Source: RUG14186 sp964644555
GTDB lineage: Bacteria; Bacillota; Clostridia; Eubacteriales; Anaerofustaceae
Length of the DNA: 20,881 nucleotides
Assembly: GCA_964644555.1 (NCBI GenBank)
Contig: CAZXWI010000019.1
Location: forward strand, 1-20,881
Direction: 5' to 3'
The position numbers and the translations under genes are program-made. Numbering within the stretch: the first letter of the stretch is position 1; each line of letters starts with the position of its first letter. This document shows, piece by piece, positions 1-8,800 of the stretch. The notes below the pieces were generated by a model. The model had not been told where the DNA came from. It was given only the letters and a program-made list of their open reading frames with translations, and did not search any database.

Positions 1-2
1 AG

Positions 3-182
3 GAAGAAGCAGTCCGCACAGAAAAACAGAAAATGCTACTCAGTTATCTTGAAAACAAGTTGGACATTTCCCCTATTGAAAATCCTTATGAATATGTCAA
101 AGAGGTGCAATCCCGCTTTGACAATAGAGGCATTGAGTATGATAACGAATACTATGAACTCTTAGGGATTGCAAGGGATTAA
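3..182 (+). CDS. C-terminal end of an unidentified protein (5' part outside window)
   Basis: An open frame enters from the left edge and gives 59 codons before a TAA stop at 180-182. The visible tail is highly charged and rich in Glu, Tyr and Asn, ending in YELLGIARD. It has no cysteine and no membrane segment, and looks like the helical end of a soluble protein. I do not recognise the family and propose no function. The frame is supported only by being open and by the hairpin terminator that follows the stop within about 20 bases. It converges with the pyr operon, so it belongs to a separate transcription unit. Confidence 0.5.
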   Translation, partial: EEAVRTEKQKMLLSYLENKLDISPIENPYEYVKEVQSRFDNRGIEYDNEYYELLGIARD

Positions 183-203
183 AAGCAAATAAAACATAAA
201 AAC

Positions 204-228
204 ATCCGTGCAGAATATTTGCACGGAT
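204..228. terminator. bidirectional intrinsic terminator
   Basis: A perfect 9-bp stem (ATCCGTGCA at 204-212, TGCACGGAT at 220-228) has a 7-base loop. It is followed on the plus strand by TTTTTT from 230. On the minus strand the stem is followed by a U-rich stretch complementary to the A-rich bases 185-203. It can therefore end both the partial gene on the left and the pyr operon arriving from the right. Confidence 0.85.
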
Positions 229-254
229 ATTTTTTCTTTTTTATATGTACTGTC

Positions 255-1664
255 CTACTCCTTGCCGTCCCAGCAATATGTGCAGAGTCGGCAACGTTCT
301 ATGCCCGTTGCTTTTATCAAGTCATCAAGGCGGTTATAGCTGAGAGAGGTGAATTTAAGCTCTTTTCTTATCTCTTCAAGCATATTCTTATATTCTTCGC
401 TGTCAGGGTCGGAATATTTAGCCAAAGTTTCGTTATCAGGCTCTTTACCTTCCAATTTTACGATAGTGCGCCTTGTGATAAGGTCCATATCAGAAGTGGA
501 GCGGGAGAAATTAAGGTATTTACACCCGAACATATTCGGCGGACTTGCCACACGAATGTGCAGTTCCTCCGCACCGCTGTCGTACAAAAACTCGGTCGTT
601 TCCCTAAGCTGAGTGCCTCTTACAATGCTGTCGTCAATAAGCACAAGCTTTTTGCCTCTGATAAGCGAATCTACGGGAATAAGCTTCATATGAGCTATCA
701 AATTTCGCTGTACCTGCTTAGGTGGCATGAACGAACGTGGCCATGTGGGTGTATATTTGATAAAAGGTCTTGAAAACGGTAAATTCGATTCATTGGCGTA
801 ACCTATTGCCGCAGGTGTTCCCGAATCGGGGACTCCGGCTACGCTGTCTGCATCTATCTCGCCGTCACGCTGAGCCATGAGTTTGCCGCAATTATACCTC
901 ATCTGTTCCACATCCATTCCCTCATATGATGATGGCGGATATCCGAAATATGCCCATAAAAACGCACACATTTTCATTTCGGTAAACGGCTTTTGCACAA
1001 CCTCCACACCCTTTGAGCTAATAAATACTATTTCTCCGGGTCCAAGTTCCTTGTAGTGATGATATCCCAAATTTAAATATGCGAAACACTCAAACGAAGC
1101 GCAGAAAGCGCCCTCCTTTTGCCCAACGGCAATCGGGGTTCTGCCCATTCTGTCCCTTGCAGCATACAAGCCGTCATTTGTGAGTATGAGTATTGACATG
1201 GAGCCGTCTATAACACTTTGAGCATAGCGTATGCCCTCAGCCAAAGTATCCTTTGTGTTTATCAATGCTGCGGTCAATTCCGTTGCGTTTACAGCACCTC
1301 CGCTCATTTCCAAAAACTGCGGTGTGCCGAACTCATACGCATTTTCCAAAAGTTCGTCCATATTATTAATTCGACCTACAGTGGTTATGGCAAAATGCCC
1401 CAAGTGCGAGCGAACAGTCAGCGGTTGTGGGTCGCTGTCGGAAATGCACCCAATGCCTAAATTTCCGCACATATCTTCAACATCGTATTGAAATTTGGTT
1501 CTAAACGGCGAATTCTCTATATTGTGAATGGATCTTTGAAATCCGTTTTCTCCGTATATGCACATTCCACCTCGTTTGGTACCCAAATGAGAATGGTAGT
1601 CAGTGCCGAAGAAAACATCGGTTACACAATCATTTTCAGAAGCTACCCCGAAAAATCCTCCCAT
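255..1664 (-). CDS. PurF-like amidophosphoribosyltransferase homologue with a degenerate glutaminase domain
   Basis: The 469-residue protein is homologous along its length to glutamine PRPP amidotransferase. The C-terminal half has the PRPP loop LIDDSIVRGTQ (342-352) and four cysteines placed like the [4Fe-4S] ligands of Bacillus PurF (C233, C381, C461, C464). The N-terminal Ntn-glutaminase half is broken. After Met the chain begins GGFFGV where active PurF exposes Cys in CGVFG. The GHVRY-type arginine region reads GIGCI, and the SDSE-type motif reads NATE (126-129). Glutamine hydrolysis is therefore unlikely. Ammonia-dependent phosphoribosylamine synthesis, another phosphoribosyl transfer, or a PRPP-sensing role remain possible. 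It is the last gene of the pyr operon, 29 bases after pyrB, with AAGGAG 8 bases before the ATG. Relatives of this kind may be labelled purF, but I would not assign that role. Confidence 0.85.
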   Translation of the reverse strand: MGGFFGVASENDCVTDVFFGTDYHSHLGTKRGGMCIYGENGFQRSIHNIENSPFRTKFQYDVEDMCGNLGIGCISDSDPQPLTVRSHLGHFAITTVGRINNMDELLENAYEFGTPQFLEMSGGAVNATELTAALINTKDTLAEGIRYAQSVIDGSMSILILTNDGLYAARDRMGRTPIAVGQKEGAFCASFECFAYLNLGYHHYKELGPGEIVFISSKGVEVVQKPFTEMKMCAFLWAYFGYPPSSYEGMDVEQMRYNCGKLMAQRDGEIDADSVAGVPDSGTPAAIGYANESNLPFSRPFIKYTPTWPRSFMPPKQVQRNLIAHMKLIPVDSLIRGKKLVLIDDSIVRGTQLRETTEFLYDSGAEELHIRVASPPNMFGCKYLNFSRSTSDMDLITRRTIVKLEGKEPDNETLAKYSDPDSEEYKNMLEEIRKELKFTSLSYNRLDDLIKATGIERCRLCTYCWDGKE

Positions 1665-1693
1665 GTTTTTATCTCCTTTTGTTATGCGTTATA

Positions 1694-2803
1694 TTATTTG
1701 ATTATAGGTGAATCGCAATAAATACATTTGTATTTACCGATTTCTTCTTCCAATAAAAGAGCGGCTTGAGAAAGATCTCTTTCACCTACTGTTATACATT
1801 TCGGATTGTGGCAATGTATACCCTCCGTTATGCATTTATCATATTCGGCTCTCAAATCACGCTTTATTTCTTTTCTTTCGCTCTCCGATATGAGTTTTAG
1901 AATGAGTGCCATTCTCATATATTTGCCGTTTAAAGCCTGTCTGAAATATGCACTTCCCGGATATTTATCCACATCTGTTGCAATTTCATCAACTCTCGGA
2001 AGCGGATGAAGAATAATCAGATCGTCCTTTGCATTTGCCAATTTGGCATATCTTAAAATGTATTTTTCTTTAAGAGTTTCGTCATTTAGAATTTCTTCAT
2101 CTTCGCCGTTTAATCTTTCTACCTGAACTCTTGTCATGTAAAGCACATCGAGTTCGGGAATAGCTTCTTCCAAATTATCGTAGCAAACATATTCGATATT
2201 GTTTGGAATAATGTATTCATCCATAACGTAATCGGGTAAACTCAACGAATTAGGAGAAATTCCGACTATTTTAATATTTTTGTATCTGGACATTGCGGCA
2301 ATGAGCGAATGAACAGTTCTTCCATATTTTAAATCACCGCAAAAACCTATTGTCAAGTTATCGAATCTGCCTTTTTCTCTGTGTATTGTCAACAAATCAG
2401 CCAAGGTTTGAGTCGGGTGCATATGACCTCCATCGCCTGCATTTATAACAGGCACGGATGCATTGATATCTGCCACATATGCAGCACCCTCCAAGTTATG
2501 GCGCATGGCGATAACATCTGCGTAACAGCTCAACATTCGCACCGTATCAGCAATAGTTTCTCCTTTTACCGCAGAACTGTTACCTGCGTTAGCAACGCTT
2601 AAAACCTTTCCGCCCAATTCGCACATGGCTGCTTCAAAGCTGAGGCGTGTTCTGGTTGAGGGTTCATAAAACATGGTAGCGAGTTTTTTGCCCTCGCATT
2701 TGTGAGCATATTTATCGGGGTTTTCGATTATATCCTCGGCGCAGGAGATAAGATCCTTTAATTCATCTGTGGAAAGCTGTAAAACATTGATAAGCCCGTT
2801 CAT
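1694..2803 (-). CDS. pyrB: aspartate carbamoyltransferase with fused PyrI-type zinc module
   Basis: Catalyses carbamoyl phosphate + aspartate to carbamoylaspartate, the committed step to UMP, in the cytoplasm. Carbamoyl-phosphate motif PSTRTR lies at 48-53, the mobile loop SSAVKGE at 76-82, HPTQ at 129-132 and HPLPR at 266-270. These span about 305 residues, the usual PyrB length. The remaining 60 or so residues hold C331, C336, C360 and C363. The steps of 5, 24 and 3 equal those of the zinc ligands in E. coli PyrI (C109, C114, C138, C141). The nucleotide-binding N-terminal half of PyrI is absent, so this is the contact-making zinc domain without the allosteric domain. The ATG shares one base with the pyrE stop (TAATG), which suggests translational coupling. 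Confidence 0.95.
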   Translation of the reverse strand: MNGLINVLQLSTDELKDLISCAEDIIENPDKYAHKCEGKKLATMFYEPSTRTRLSFEAAMCELGGKVLSVANAGNSSAVKGETIADTVRMLSCYADVIAMRHNLEGAAYVADINASVPVINAGDGGHMHPTQTLADLLTIHREKGRFDNLTIGFCGDLKYGRTVHSLIAAMSRYKNIKIVGISPNSLSLPDYVMDEYIIPNNIEYVCYDNLEEAIPELDVLYMTRVQVERLNGEDEEILNDETLKEKYILRYAKLANAKDDLIILHPLPRVDEIATDVDKYPGSAYFRQALNGKYMRMALILKLISESERKEIKRDLRAEYDKCITEGIHCHNPKCITVGERDLSQAALLLEEEIGKYKCIYCDSPIIK

Positions 2804-3438
2804 TATTTTACCTCAATCCAGCTCTCATCCGAGGGGTTGTTTCTGAAAGAAATAAGTCTTTGTTTGTCATCAGGCTGAATGTAACCCTCTTGTGCTGCAA
2901 TATCAACAATGCAGTCAAAATCCGTAAGGCTTACATTTTTTACATTGGCTTCGCTGAGTTTGTCGATGGATTTTTGCATATTATATGTAAATATGCTGAC
3001 GATTCCGAGAACCTCTGCACCTGCTTCTCTGAGCGCATTAACTACTTCGATAACGCTGCCGCCCGTTGAAATAAGATCTTCTACAACAACGGCTTTCTGC
3101 CCTGCTTCGAGTTTACCCTCTATTTGGTTTTGTCTGCCGTGGTCCTTTGCTCCCGAACGAACATATCCCATTGGCAGTCCCAAAAGATGAGCCGATATTG
3201 CGGCATGAGCTATACCTGCTGTGGATGTGCCCATAAGGATTTCAGCTTCGGGGTACTCTCTTTTGATTGTTTCGGCAATGCCCGATTCTATTTTATTTCT
3301 GGTTTCGGGAGCGCTGAGGGTCAATCTGTTGTCACAATATATCGGACTTTTGATTCCGCTTGCCCATGTGAAAGGTTCATCGGGTCTTAAAAATACAGCC
3401 TTTATTTTAAGCAATTCTTTTGCAATCTCTTCTCTCAT
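2803..3438 (-). CDS. pyrE: orotate phosphoribosyltransferase
   Basis: Joins orotate to PRPP to give OMP. The 211-residue chain has the PRPP signature VVVEDLISTGGSV (117-129) and the catalytic-loop residues R94, K98 and H100 in the stretch RSGAKDHG. The frame is open upstream to an ATG at 3495, but that start would lie inside pyrF and lacks a ribosome site. An ATG at 3444 sits only 2 bases from GAGG. The ATG at 3438 has GAGG 8 bases upstream and gives the normal family N-terminus, so I use it. It follows pyrF by 32 bases and overlaps pyrB by one base. Confidence 0.95.
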   Translation of the reverse strand: MREEIAKELLKIKAVFLRPDEPFTWASGIKSPIYCDNRLTLSAPETRNKIESGIAETIKREYPEAEILMGTSTAGIAHAAISAHLLGLPMGYVRSGAKDHGRQNQIEGKLEAGQKAVVVEDLISTGGSVIEVVNALREAGAEVLGIVSIFTYNMQKSIDKLSEANVKNVSLTDFDCIVDIAAQEGYIQPDDKQRLISFRNNPSDESWIEVK

Positions 3439-3446
3439 TTTCATAA

Positions 3447-3450
3447 CCTC
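3447..3450 (-). promoter_or_regulatory. ribosome binding site that sets the pyrE start
   Basis: GAGG on the minus strand lies 8 bases from the ATG at 3438 but only 2 from the ATG at 3444, favouring the shorter PyrE. Confidence 0.6.
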
Positions 3451-3470
3451 TTTATTATTTATTTTATTTA

Positions 3471-4166
3471 TTAACCTACAAATTCGTCCAAACATCTTTG
3501 GTAAGCGCCTATCGGGTCTGTTGCCTGAGTTATCGGGCGACCAACCACAATATAATCACATCCCTCTTCTTTTGCCTTTGCAGGTGTCATTATTCTGCTT
3601 TGGTCATCTGAGGCACTATCTGCAAATCTGATACCGGGTGTTACGGTAAGGAAGTTTTTGCATCTTTCATGCACTGCCTTTGCCTCATGAGGCGAACATA
3701 CCACACCGTCAAGACCGCATTCGCAAGCATTTTGTGCGTAACTTAAAACAGTTTCGGGCAAGCTTTGCGATATCAGAAGTTCCTTTTGCATGGTTTCTTC
3801 GTCTGTGGAAGTAAGCTGAGTTACCGCAAGCAGTATCGGGCGAGTGCCGTCCTCACGAGTAAGTCCCTCAAGTGCCGCTTTCATCATATTGCTCGTTCCA
3901 GCAGCATGCAGATTAACCATATCAACATCCATTTTCGATAAAACTGCCATAGCTTTTTTAACTGTGTTTGGAATATCATGCAGTTTTAAGTCGAGAAACA
4001 CTTTATGTCCTCTTTTTTTGAGTTCATAAACGGCTCTCGGACCTTCAGCATAATAAAGTTCCATACCTATTTTCACAAAGGGCTTTCTTCCCTCGAATTT
4101 ATCCAAAAACTCGATTGTTTTATCGAGATTTTCAAAATCACAAGCCACAATTACATCTTTTCCCAT
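3471..4166 (-). CDS. pyrF: orotidine-5'-phosphate decarboxylase
   Basis: Decarboxylates OMP to UMP, the last step of the pathway. The 231-residue TIM-barrel protein shows the charged active-site network: D10 in VACD, K32 in VKIG, and the D-x-K-x-x-D motif at 59-64 within DLKLHDIPNT. The phosphate-binding end has TPGIR and VGRPIT. The length fits the short bacterial class. Its ATG lies one base beyond the pyrD stop, and the GGAGGAG ribosome site sits inside the last codons of pyrD, so the two are tightly coupled. Confidence 0.96.
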   Translation of the reverse strand: MGKDVIVACDFENLDKTIEFLDKFEGRKPFVKIGMELYYAEGPRAVYELKKRGHKVFLDLKLHDIPNTVKKAMAVLSKMDVDMVNLHAAGTSNMMKAALEGLTREDGTRPILLAVTQLTSTDEETMQKELLISQSLPETVLSYAQNACECGLDGVVCSPHEAKAVHERCKNFLTVTPGIRFADSASDDQSRIMTPAKAKEEGCDYIVVGRPITQATDPIGAYQRCLDEFVG

Positions 4167-4167
4167 T

Positions 4168-5079
4168 CTAATGAGCTCCTCCGATAATTTCTTTTAAATC
4201 CGATATGTGGTATTTTTCCATGACCAATGGCAATTCGTCTATTATTTGACTGCAAATGTAAGGCTCTGTCAAATTGGCAGCACCAATCTGCACTGCCGTA
4301 GCACCCGCAAGCATCATTTCCAAAACATCTTCAGCGCTTGCAAGCCCTCCCATACCTACGATGGGAATTTTTACATTTTCGTAAACTTGATAAACCATTC
4401 TGAGTGCCACGGGTTTTATGGCTCGCCCTGAAAATCCACCCATTTTGTTGGCAATAACCGGCTTTTTCGTTTTAAGGTCTATTCTCATTCCCAAAAGGGT
4501 GTTTATCATGCTTATGCCGTCTGCACCTGCGTCCTCACAGGCTTTTGCTATCGATACGATATCTGTAACATTGGGAGTGAGTTTTATGAGTATCGGTTTT
4601 TTACTCACTTCCTTTACGGCTTTGGTTACTTCGTATGCAGATTTCGGATCTGTTCCGAAGCTCATTCCGCCTCCGTGTACATTGGGGCAGCTTATGTTTA
4701 CTTCGTACCAGCCTATGCACTCCTCCGAGTTGAGTTTTTCTGCAAGGCTCACATATTCTTCTATTGCAAAACCGCTTATGTTAGCCATTACTTTCTTGTG
4801 GAAACACTCCCTCATTTTAGGAAGTTCTTCACTTATTACTTTATCGATTCCGGGGTTTTGAAGTCCTACGGCATTTATCATTCCCTCGGGGCATTCGGCA
4901 ATTCTCGGAGTTGGATTTCCGAAACGAGGCTCTACAGTAGTGCCTTTAAATGAAAATGTGCCTAATTTGTTTATATCGTAAAGTTCGGCGAATTCATATC
5001 CGTAATTGAATGTTCCGCTTGCCGGAATGACGGGATTATCCAAGGTAATTCCGCACAAATCAACCTTTGTATTTACCAT
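4168..5079 (-). CDS. pyrD: dihydroorotate dehydrogenase class 1B, catalytic subunit
   Basis: Oxidises dihydroorotate to orotate with FMN. Electrons pass to PyrK and on to NAD+, so this is the class 1B form. The active-site base C131 lies in NISCPN (128-133). The FMN and substrate residues include the NAVGLQNPG loop (69-77), K165-type lysine in ILIKLTPN, and GMGG near the C-terminus. The open frame extends to 5118, but AGGAG lies 5 bases before the ATG at 5079 and the product then has the family's usual 303 residues and start. The start overlaps the end of pyrK by 7 bases, as expected for two subunits of one complex. Confidence 0.95.
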   Translation of the reverse strand: MVNTKVDLCGITLDNPVIPASGTFNYGYEFAELYDINKLGTFSFKGTTVEPRFGNPTPRIAECPEGMINAVGLQNPGIDKVISEELPKMRECFHKKVMANISGFAIEEYVSLAEKLNSEECIGWYEVNISCPNVHGGGMSFGTDPKSAYEVTKAVKEVSKKPILIKLTPNVTDIVSIAKACEDAGADGISMINTLLGMRIDLKTKKPVIANKMGGFSGRAIKPVALRMVYQVYENVKIPIVGMGGLASAEDVLEMMLAGATAVQIGAANLTEPYICSQIIDELPLVMEKYHISDLKEIIGGAH

Positions 5080-5804
5080 ATTATCTCCTCTCTCTCCATT
5101 ACGGGGCCGTCTTTGCAAATGCGCTTATTTCCGTATTTGGTTTTGCAACTGCAACCCATACATGCGCCGAATCCGCAGCCCATTCTTTCTTCAAAGCTGT
5201 ATTGTCCGCTTGTCAGCGCCACTTTTTCGATTGCTTCAAACATCGGCATAGGACCGCAAGTGTAGAAATACGAATAAGTAATATCTTTCATCACATCGGT
5301 TACAAATCCTTTTGTGCCGTAGCTTCCGTCAACGGTGGCAATATAAACCTCGGCACCCAAGGCTTTAAACTCTTCTTCGTAAAAAATTTCGCTTTTTTCG
5401 TTGAATCCGAGTATAACTTTTACTTTCTTGCCTTCGTTTATCAACACTTTGCACAGGTTATACAATGGCGGCACACCTACCCCACCGCCTATCAAAAGGG
5501 GTGTATCTCCCGACTTTGAGGTGTCATAGCCGTTACCCAGCCCTGTTAAAATGTCAAGTTCTGTTCCAATCGGCATATTCGCCATTATTTCCGTGCCTTC
5601 GCCCACTATTTTGTAGATTAATGTCATTTCATCTTCGGAATAATCACAAACCGAAATCGGGCGGCGCAGGAAAAGACCGTCAATTTTTATGTTTACAAAC
5701 TGCCCCGGCCTTACCAAGTCGGACACATCACCTGTCAAAACCATTTTCATGATGTCTTTGGCAATGGGCATATTTTCTTTTATTTCAAAAATACCTTGTT
5801 TCAT
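5073..5804 (-). CDS. pyrK: dihydroorotate dehydrogenase electron-transfer subunit
   Basis: Carries FAD and a [2Fe-2S] cluster and passes electrons from PyrD to NAD+. In order, the 243-residue protein has a ferredoxin-reductase FAD domain with RRPISVC (47-53), a nucleotide domain starting at LLIGGGVGVPP (103-113) with CGPMPM (183-188), and a C-terminal cluster site with C210, C215, C218 and C230 in the pattern C-x4-C-x2-C-x11-C. All four ligands are present. It follows carB by 9 bases. The carB stop lies next to the ribosome site (TAAGGAG), and the gene overlaps pyrD. Confidence 0.96.
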   Translation of the reverse strand: MKQGIFEIKENMPIAKDIMKMVLTGDVSDLVRPGQFVNIKIDGLFLRRPISVCDYSEDEMTLIYKIVGEGTEIMANMPIGTELDILTGLGNGYDTSKSGDTPLLIGGGVGVPPLYNLCKVLINEGKKVKVILGFNEKSEIFYEEEFKALGAEVYIATVDGSYGTKGFVTDVMKDITYSYFYTCGPMPMFEAIEKVALTSGQYSFEERMGCGFGACMGCSCKTKYGNKRICKDGPVMEREEIIW

Positions 5805-5813
5805 TCTATCTCC

Positions 5814-8800
5814 TTATGCATCTATTGTGGATATGCAAAGTGTTATTTCTTCCAATACATCTAAGAGAACCCTTACCGTATCAAGAGATGTAAACATATT
5901 GATATTGTTCTCGGTAGCTTCTTTTCTGATTATCGAACCGTCGCTCATTTGAGATGCGGAATTTATATCCCTTGTGTTAATAACATATGCGATGTAGCCT
6001 TGACGGATTGCGTTTGAAATTTCATCGCTTCCCTCGCTTATCTTTTTAAGCACATGGGTTCTTATACCGTTTTCCTTAAGGAATTTTGCAGTTCCTTCAG
6101 TGGCTTCTATGTTAAATCCGAGATTGTAAAATCTTCTTATCAATTCCAAAGCTTCGTTTTTATCTTTGTCGGATATGGTGGCAAATACAGTTCCGTAGGT
6201 TTGAAGTTTCATTCCCGAAGCCTGAAGCGCTTTGTAGAGAGCTCTGTTTAATTTGTCGTCATAACCTATTGCTTCGCCAGTTGATTTCATTTCGGGAGAG
6301 AGGTACGCATCAAGTCCTCTGATTTTGTTAAATGAGAATACTGGGACTTTGACATACCATCTTTGTTTTTCGTTCGGATATAAGCAGAATATTCCCTGCT
6401 CTTTCAACGATGTGCCGATTATTACTTCAGTTGCTATATCCGCAAGGCTGTAACCTGTGGATTTTGACAAAAACGGTACTGTTCTGGAAGAACGGGGGTT
6501 TACTTCGATAATATACACATCATCATTTTCGTCAACGATGAACTGTATATTGTAAAGCCCTTTGATTCCTATGCCAAGTCCTAATTTTTTGGCATATTTT
6601 AAGATTGTTCCCTTTACTTTGTCCGATATGGAGAATGTGGGATATACGCTTATTGAGTCGCCGCTGTGAATACCGGTTCTCTCAACAAGCTCCATAATTC
6701 CCGGAACGAATACATCGACTCCGTCACATATGGCATCGACTTCCACTTCTTTACCCTGTATATATTTATCAACCAAAACAGGTTTGTCCTCATCTATTTC
6801 AACGGCTGTTTTGAGGTAATGCTTAAGTTGTTCGGCATTTCCGACAATCTGCATTGCCCTGCCGCCCAAAACAAAGCTGGGTCTTACCAATACGGGGTAT
6901 CCGATTTCCTCGGCAGTTTTAAGACCATCCTCAATATTTGTTACTGCCCTTCCTTTCGGCTGAGGAATTCCCAATTCAATGAGAAGTTTTTCGAATCTGT
7001 CACGGTTTTCGGCTCTGTCAATAGCTTCGCAGTCAGTGCCGATTATCTTGACTCCCCTTTGCATAAGCGGTTCGGCAAGGTTGATGGCTGTCTGACCTCC
7101 CAATGATGCAATAACGCCCTCAGGTTTTTCGAAGTCAATAATGTTCATAACATCTTCCACGCTGAGAGGCTCGAAATAAAGTTTATCGGCTGTGGTGTAG
7201 TCGGTGGAAACAGTTTCGGGGTTGTTGTTGATAATGATTGATTCATATCCTGCCTTTTTAAGGGTGGTTACTGCGTGTACTGTCGAATAATCGAACTCAA
7301 CACCCTGCCCTATTCTTATAGGCCCTGCACCGAGAACTATTATCTTTTTCTTATCGGTAAGCACCGATTTGTTTTCGTCGGTATATGAAGAATAGAAATA
7401 TGGAATATACGCTCCTGTGTGAAGTGTGTCAACCATCTTATATACAGGCATGATACCGTTTTGCTTTCTTAAGTTATACACATCGACTTCTTTCATATTC
7501 CAAAGAATTGATATGTATTTATCGCCAAAGCCCATCTTCTTTGCTGAACGAAGGACTTCGAGGCTGCCGATATTTTCTTTTAATTCGTTTTCTTTTTTGA
7601 CAATTTTCTCCAAAGCTTCAAGGAAGAATGATGTTATCATGGTTATCTCATGAAGTTTTTCGACTTTAATTCCTCGTCTGATAAGCTCCGTTATGGCAAA
7701 GATGTTGTCATCTCTGAATTCGGAGATATATTCAAGAAGCTTTTCGGTTTCGTAATTGTCAAATTTGGCAAGATGCAAATGACATACACCTATTTCAAGG
7801 GAACGAACCGATTTGAGCATACATTCTTCGAGATTCGAGCCTATTCCCATGACTTCACCGGTTGCTTTCATTTGAGTACCTAAGAGGTTGGAAGCAGAAG
7901 CGAATTTATCAAACGGGAATCTCGGGAATTTCGCTATTACATAATCAAGCTTGGGTTCTACTGCGGCATTGGCATTTGCAATTTCTATTTCTTCCAATGT
8001 CATACCCACTGCTATCTTGGCTGTTACTCTGGCAATGGGGTAACCGCTTGCTTTTGATGCCAAAGCGGACGAACGTGAAACTCTGGGGTTAACCTCAATA
8101 AGATAGTATTCGCTCGTATTCGGGTTAAGTGCAAATTGTACATTGCAGCCTCCCTCTATTTCAAGCTTGCGGATAATTTTGATAGCACTGTCGTTGAGCA
8201 TTTTTTCGTCATGCTCGCTGAGTGTCATGATAGGTGCAACTACTATGGAATCGCCTGTATGCACTCCCACAGGATCTACATTTTCCATACCGCATATGGT
8301 AATTGCATGGTCGGTAGAATCCCTCATTACCTCAAATTCAATTTCTTTATATCCTTTTACACTTTTTTCTATCAATACCTGATGTACGGGAGAAAGCTTG
8401 AATGCATTAAGAGCAATACTCTCCAGCTCTTTTTCATCGTTGGCAAAGCCTCCGCCTGTGCCGCCCAAAGTAAAAGCAGGACGCAAAACAACAGGATAAC
8501 CTATTTTTTCTGCGGCAAGTTTTGCTTCGTCTATATTATAAGTAATCTCGGAGGGAATAGTCGGTTCGCCTATTTCAGCGCAAAGCTCTTTGAAAAGTTC
8601 TCTGTCCTCGGCGCACTCTATACTCTTACTGCTTGTACCCAAAAGCTGGACATGACACTCTGCCAATATGCCCTTTTTCTCAAGCTGCATAGCCAAGTTA
8701 AGCCCTGTCTGACCGCCGATTCCCGGAACTATGGCATCGGGGCGCTCGTAACGAAGTATTTTTGCCACATATTCCAATGTGAGCGGCTCCATATATACCT

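Noticed and set aside
219..773. 184-codon plus-strand frame with a hydrophobic start
   Set aside because: It starts in the terminator hairpin and runs antisense to the PurF-like gene. The apparent signal peptide comes from the T-tract.
3439..3495. Longer PyrE start at 3495 (or 3444)
   Set aside because: The 3495 start overlaps the end of pyrF and has no ribosome site, and 3444 is too close to GAGG. The added residues are not typical of PyrE.
5080..5118. Longer PyrD start at 5118
   Set aside because: The extra 13 residues are Arg-rich antiphase reading of the pyrK end, and AGGAG points to 5079.
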